A stretch of 64,000 nt of DNA from contig CALKBI010000015.1 in NCBI GenBank assembly GCA_937990185.1, positions 62,001 to 126,000 on the forward strand, read 5' to 3'. Numbering within the stretch: the stretch's first letter is position 1; each line of letters starts with the position of its first letter. This document shows, one piece after another, positions 60,704 to 64,000 of this stretch. Below the pieces are notes generated by a model. That model was not told where the DNA came from. It did not search any database and worked only from the letters and a program-made list of their open reading frames with translations. A program made the position numbers and the translations under genes. The DNA comes from an uncultured Neomegalonema sp. GTDB taxonomy: Bacteria > Pseudomonadota > Alphaproteobacteria > Rhodobacterales > Rhodobacteraceae.

Positions 60704-60906
60704 GTCGCTTTTTCTCCGCAACGAGCGCAGAAGTACATTGCGCCAAAGTTTCCAACGGTTTTGTACCGGAACGGCCCAGTTAAGCTGTCAACTCGAAAAC
60801 GCGCGCTGCTCATGTGGACATGGTCGTCTTCAGAAGTTTGGGCATAACCCTGAGTGCTGCAAACTTTGCAGGCCAGTTTTACTGTTTCTCGTGATCTTGC
60901 TGCCAT
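60700..60906 (-). CDS. Zinc-ribbon-like 68-aa passenger protein
   Basis: 68 residues from ATG 60906 (ATG 60930 could add eight). Cys13-x-x-Cys16 (ACKVCSTQGY) and Cys60-x-x-Cys63 (YFCARCGEKAT) form the two halves of a zinc ribbon, separated by 43 residues with HVH. It is the first gene inside the right terminal repeat, 17-41 bases from it, so the promoter lies in or just inside the repeat. The stop overlaps the next ATG. Function is unknown. Confidence 0.65.
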   Translation of the reverse strand: MAARSRETVKLACKVCSTQGYAQTSEDDHVHMSSARFRVDSLTGPFRYKTVGNFGAMYFCARCGEKAT

Positions 60907-60947
60907 TCGCTCAGACTGCCACGCGCGCAAGGCAATTCCAAGGCGTC

Positions 60948-60970
60948 AAATTTCAAACTGACCCACTACC
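60948..60970 (-). repeat. Right terminal inverted repeat
   Basis: Exact reverse complement of 58103-58125 (ends ACCCACTACC). Confidence 0.95.
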
Positions 60971-60978
60971 TGATTTTT
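60971..60978 (+). repeat. Target-site duplication, right copy
   Basis: TGATTTTT directly after the right terminal repeat, identical to 58095-58102. Confidence 0.92.
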
Positions 60979-61210
60979 GCATGCGTTGCGATTTACGGCG
61001 TTTTGCGCTCTCATCGCGCGTTCGGGGTTATGGGTAAAGCTAAAGAACCGGGCAGTGCTTCTTCGAATTGTTGCTGCAAAATGCTTTTTTAGCCTACAAA
61101 TCTCCCCAACACTTTTCAGAATTTTACAGAGTGATTTCGGGCTTTCCGAAATTTTACCCCTATATCATGACCAGTGAAATTTTGCTGATCGATTAGGGAG
61201 ATCGACGCCT

Positions 61211-61867
61211 GTGGCTGTTACTGCTGTCCGCTCTGATACATCGAGACTCTGGTTAGAGTTCATAGCGTTATATTTACTCGCGCCGCTCGCTCTTTGGGTT
61301 TTTCTGCCCTACCTCAACCTCTTTGGATCGATTGCAGTCGTTACGATGATCGGGATTTATCTTCTGGTCCGAACGCCGGGGTTTTCATTAAGAGAATTAC
61401 TGGACGTGGGGCGATTGCGCGAAACATGGCCGCTGGTTGTTGGGCTATCGGTTTTGGTAGCTCTCATAATACTCCCGTTAACTTATTTTATCATGGGAGA
61501 TCGGTTTTTAATATTGTTGCGGGAACGGCCATTACTTTTAATGATGATATGGCTTTTGTATCCGTGGTTTTCGGTGCTGGGGCAGGAGATATTGTACCGG
61601 CCTTTATTTTTTAAGCGTTATGGTCATCTATTCCCGTCAGAAAACGCGGCAATTATTGTAAACGCTCTGGTGTTTGCGCTTGCTCATGCGTTTTTTGAGC
61701 GCTGGATTACATTTTTACTGACTTTAGGGGGCGGTTTTTTATTCGCTTGGATCTATACGCGAACAAAATCATTCTCAGCCGTGTTTGTACTCCATTGGAT
61801 CGCCGGAGGCATTATTTTCACATCAGGTATGGGGTGGTACTTTTACCATGGCGCTATTGGTCAGTGA
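61211..61867 (+). CDS. CPBP-family intramembrane metalloprotease (CAAX/Abi type)
   Basis: 218 residues from GTG 61211, with AGGGAG upstream. About seven helices. The family motifs are LGQEILYRPLFFKRYG (E-x-x-x-R motif 1, one Glu where many members have two), NALVFALAHAFFERW (motif 2 His) and VFVLHWIAGGIIF (motif 3 His). These would form the zinc site within the inner membrane. Members process peptides or act in immunity and protein maturation; the bacterial substrate is unknown. The gene lies to the right of the transposon; the 230-base leader is AT-rich. Confidence 0.82.
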   Translation: MAVTAVRSDTSRLWLEFIALYLLAPLALWVFLPYLNLFGSIAVVTMIGIYLLVRTPGFSLRELLDVGRLRETWPLVVGLSVLVALIILPLTYFIMGDRFLILLRERPLLLMMIWLLYPWFSVLGQEILYRPLFFKRYGHLFPSENAAIIVNALVFALAHAFFERWITFLLTLGGGFLFAWIYTRTKSFSAVFVLHWIAGGIIFTSGMGWYFYHGAIGQ

Positions 61868-62037
61868 TGAGTGTGACATGCACTCATGAGGGCCACTAAG
61901 AGCCAGTTCTTATATCATTCGATGTAAAAGCTCGTTTTATGACATCTACGAGCATCAAACCGGATGTTGCCTTCTGGCTGACACGCGCATGCGGACACTG
62001 TACGGTATGCGTTATCGGTGGTCTGGAGCGATATCAT

Positions 62038-62472
62038 ATGGAACTGTTTCGATTTTTTTGGCGAGGATTGCCGGCTTATGTTTGGGTTGCGCTTGCTTAC
62101 GCAGTGGTTGTCGCAGGGGCACCGGTTCGTGGATCGAATATTGTTGCGTTAGAGCGTTATTTGGCTGAGCCGCTGTTTTCTGTGCCCTTGTTAAATAACG
62201 GCGTCTTTGTCGTCAGCTTTAATGCGATTTTCATTGTCGCTGCTTTTGTCGCGGTCTGGATTGAAGTGGTGCGGGCGACATCTCTGCGCAGTCGTGCCGG
62301 CAATGATTGGATGTCCTTGGTCGCGACTTTCGTTTCGATATTGGTTTTTGCTGGAGCAGAGTCTTTCGGGACCATGGCGTTTATGGTCGTACCGCTGGCT
62401 GGGTTTGGGGACCTGCTGTTGGACCGCTTGGTAGGACAAGCCGTCGCCAAGCGCGATTTTGCGATAAATTGA
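62038..62472 (+). CDS. Small multipass membrane protein
   Basis: 144 residues from ATG 62038 (GGAG nine bases upstream); the frame extends upstream without a ribosome site. Three or four helices: GLPAYVWVALAYAVVVAGAP, NNGVFVVSFNAIFIVAAFVAVWIEVV, WMSLVATFVSILVFAG and AFMVVPLAGFGDLLLDRLVG. No family recognised. It follows the CPBP protease on the same strand, 170 bases downstream. Confidence 0.65.
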   Translation: MELFRFFWRGLPAYVWVALAYAVVVAGAPVRGSNIVALERYLAEPLFSVPLLNNGVFVVSFNAIFIVAAFVAVWIEVVRATSLRSRAGNDWMSLVATFVSILVFAGAESFGTMAFMVVPLAGFGDLLLDRLVGQAVAKRDFAIN

Positions 62473-62534
62473 GAAATTGGTTCAAATCAACTGGCTTGAC
62501 CAAGTTGGCATGACGATTGCTGTACTGGATATAG

Positions 62535-62601
62535 CAGATCGGTGTCTTGGTCCGTATAGTGAGACTGTCGCCCCCATTCTCATGGACCAACCACCGATCT
62601 G
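62535..62601. ncRNA. Long imperfect hairpin upstream of proS, possible structured RNA
   Basis: CAGATCGGTG (62535-62544) pairs with CACCGATCTG (62592-62601); after a small asymmetric bulge TTGGTCC (62547-62553) pairs with GGACCAA (62584-62590), and TGAGA/TCTCA can close the apical part. In total 22 bp in a 67-nt element. It is far longer than a terminator stem and has no T-run after it. It could be a small RNA, a leader element of proS, or a repeat. I recognise no known family. Confidence 0.45.
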
Positions 62602-62777
62602 TTATTCCCCAATACGCTTATAATTCAACGCTGGACGGTCATTATGGCTGTTTTCCGCAGATTTTGGGCTTTTGATTGCACGCAGTATTATCATCGCCTA
62701 CACAACACAAATACGACTTAACTGCATGTGTAGTTTGCATGTAATTCGCAATATAAGACTCAGAATGGTTCGCCAAT

Positions 62778-64000
62778 ATGCGCCTGACTCGCTATTTCCT
62801 TCCAACGATCAAGGAAACGCCCTCCGAGGCCCAAATTGTCTCGCATCGCTTGATGTTGCGGGCCGGGATGATCCGGCAGGCTAGCGCGGGCATTTATTCT
62901 TGGTTGCCATTGGGTTATAACGTGCTTCGCAAGATCGAAGCGATTGTTCATGAAGAACAACAACGCGCTGGGGCCATTCCGGTTTTAATGCCCACGATAC
63001 AATCGGCTGATTTATGGCGGCAATCCGGTCGTTATGATGCCTACGGCCCTGAGATGTTGCGTATCGAAGACCGGGGCGGGCGAGAGATGCTCTATGGCCC
63101 GACCAATGAAGAGCAGATCACGGAAATTGCGAAAGCGGGCATCAAGAGTTACCGCGATTTGCCGGTCAATCTCTATCACATTCAATGGAAGTTCCGCGAC
63201 GAGGTGCGTCCCCGCTTTGGTGTGATGCGTGGCCGTGAGTTCCTCATGAAAGACGCTTATAGCTTCGATATTGATAAAGAAGCCGCACAAGCGAGCTATA
63301 ATCGCATGTTCGTCAGTTATTTAAGAACTTTTGAACGATTGGGCCTCAAAGCAATCCCTATGCGCGCTGAAAGCGGGCCGATTGGTGGTGATATGGCTCA
63401 CGAGTTCCTCATACTCGCGGACACCGGAGAATCCGAGGTGTTCCTCGACCGCAGCCTTGCTGAACTGACCCTTGGTGATCGTGGGTCGGATTACTGGGAT
63501 GCGGCGACGATGCAGGGGATCAAAGACGAATGGACGTCGTCTTATGCGCGCACTGAAGATGAACATGATCAGGCCGTATTTGAAGCGGAAGTCCCAGCGG
63601 ACCGCCGCATTACTGCGCGCGGGATTGAGGTTGGCCATATCTTCTATTTCGGCACGAAATATTCGGAGCCTTTCGGCGCTAAAGTCGTGAATGCTGAGGG
63701 CCAATCGGTTCCGCTTGAAGGAGGCTCCTACGGTATCGGAGTTTCTCGTCTTGTCGGTGGCATTATCGAAGCCAGCCATGACGATAAAGGCATAATCTGG
63801 CCTGAAAGCGTGGCTCCGTTCGAGGTGGCAGTGGTGAACCTCAAACAAGGCGACGCGGAAACAGATGCGGCTTGCGAGAGCCTTTATGAACGTCTTGGTG
63901 CGATGGGCCTCGACGTGCTCTACGATGATCGCAACGAACGGGCAGGCGGTAAGTTTGCAACGGTTGATTTGATCGGCTGTCCTTGGAAAGCGGTTGTCGG
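62778..64000 (+). CDS. proS: Proline--tRNA ligase (alphaproteobacterial short type), cut by window edge
   Basis: 407 residues are visible, from ATG 62778 to the right edge. [60 protein letters not shown] is the normal start, followed by the class II motif 2 [33 protein letters not shown] and motif 3 [18 protein letters not shown], then the anticodon-binding part. The editing (INS) domain of the E. coli enzyme is missing: motif 2 and motif 3 are only about 180 residues apart, as in alphaproteobacterial ProRS, which is about 440-450 residues in full. Confidence 0.96.
   Translation, partial: MRLTRYFLPTIKETPSEAQIVSHRLMLRAGMIRQASAGIYSWLPLGYNVLRKIEAIVHEEQQRAGAIPVLMPTIQSADLWRQSGRYDAYGPEMLRIEDRGGREMLYGPTNEEQITEIAKAGIKSYRDLPVNLYHIQWKFRDEVRPRFGVMRGREFLMKDAYSFDIDKEAAQASYNRMFVSYLRTFERLGLKAIPMRAESGPIGGDMAHEFLILADTGESEVFLDRSLAELTLGDRGSDYWDAATMQGIKDEWTSSYARTEDEHDQAVFEAEVPADRRITARGIEVGHIFYFGTKYSEPFGAKVVNAEGQSVPLEGGSYGIGVSRLVGGIIEASHDDKGIIWPESVAPFEVAVVNLKQGDAETDAACESLYERLGAMGLDVLYDDRNERAGGKFATVDLIGCPWKAVV

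Larger units (their letters stand above)
58103..60970 (-). mobile_element. IS1-type transposon carrying four passenger genes (2,868 bp)
   Basis: Bounded by perfect inverted repeats (58103-58125 and 60948-60970) and an 8-bp duplication (TGATTTTT). All five genes lie on the reverse strand, in order zinc-ribbon protein, RPRD/NQLAK protein, Ntn-hydrolase-like protein, 55-aa protein, transposase. The transposase is IS1-type and its stop lies inside the left terminal repeat. Simple IS1 elements are about 0.8-1.2 kb, so 1.9 kb is cargo. Intact ends and an exact target duplication argue for a recent, possibly active element. Joining the flanks restores uninterrupted intergenic DNA behind tRNA-Cys. 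Confidence 0.93.

Overview
The window reads as one continuous stretch of chromosome from a free-living alphaproteobacterium, most likely in or near Rhodobacterales. The evidence is a complete tol-pal block preceded by a PopZ-type polar organiser, an ELM1-like protein, the short proline--tRNA ligase, and a small membrane protein (DUF6446-like) overlapping glyQ and lying before glyS, an arrangement I know mainly from Rhodobacteraceae. No genus is assigned. Base composition looks even, mid-50s percent G+C by eye, except for an AT-rich patch at about 50.28-50.73 kb.

Layout. 0-8.3 kb: a K+ channel cut by the left edge, a trypsin-like lipoprotein, truA, a small membrane protein plus a YcjX-type NTPase and an acetyltransferase, trxB, a glycosyltransferase/ELM1 pair and an Lrp regulator. 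8.3-14 kb: an AmpG-like transporter, a YciI protein, an FAD oxidoreductase, the NAD-salvage pair pnuC-nadR, and an isoaspartate methyltransferase. 14-27.7 kb: popZ, ybgC-tolQ-tolR-tolA-tolB-pal-cpoB, tilS, ftsH, folP. This envelope and housekeeping block has unusually expanded TolA and Pal proteins. 27.7-37.4 kb: a DUF389 protein, glyQ, a DUF6446-like gene, glyS, ppdK, meaB and a SleB-type hydrolase. 37.4-47.5 kb: a 2-oxoglutarate oxygenase, tRNA-Met, a tungstate ABC transporter (tupA-tupC-tupB), a CoA-transferase, divergent lrp/putA for proline catabolism, and a metallo-beta-lactamase-fold hydrolase. 47.5-58 kb: small envelope proteins, a PilZ protein, an esterase, an AT-rich insertion with gene remnants, EcsC, two tandem esterases, an ureohydrolase and tRNA-Cys.

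58.1-61 kb is the most interesting part. It is an intact 2,868-bp transposon with perfect 23-bp terminal inverted repeats and an 8-bp target duplication, inserted just downstream of tRNA-Cys. Besides one IS1-type transposase it carries a tight, translationally overlapping set of four small or unusual genes: a zinc-ribbon protein, a basic RPRD..NQLAK / AAAARW protein, a 423-aa protein whose N terminus matches the proteasome/HslV Ntn-hydrolase pattern (Thr right after the initiator Met, Asp at mature position 17, a downstream Lys and a GG turn), and a 55-aa protein that I do not recognise. A mobile proteasome-like hydrolase with dedicated small partners is my best candidate for an undescribed system. 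The window ends with a CPBP-type membrane protease, a small membrane protein, a long hairpin, and proS cut by the right edge.
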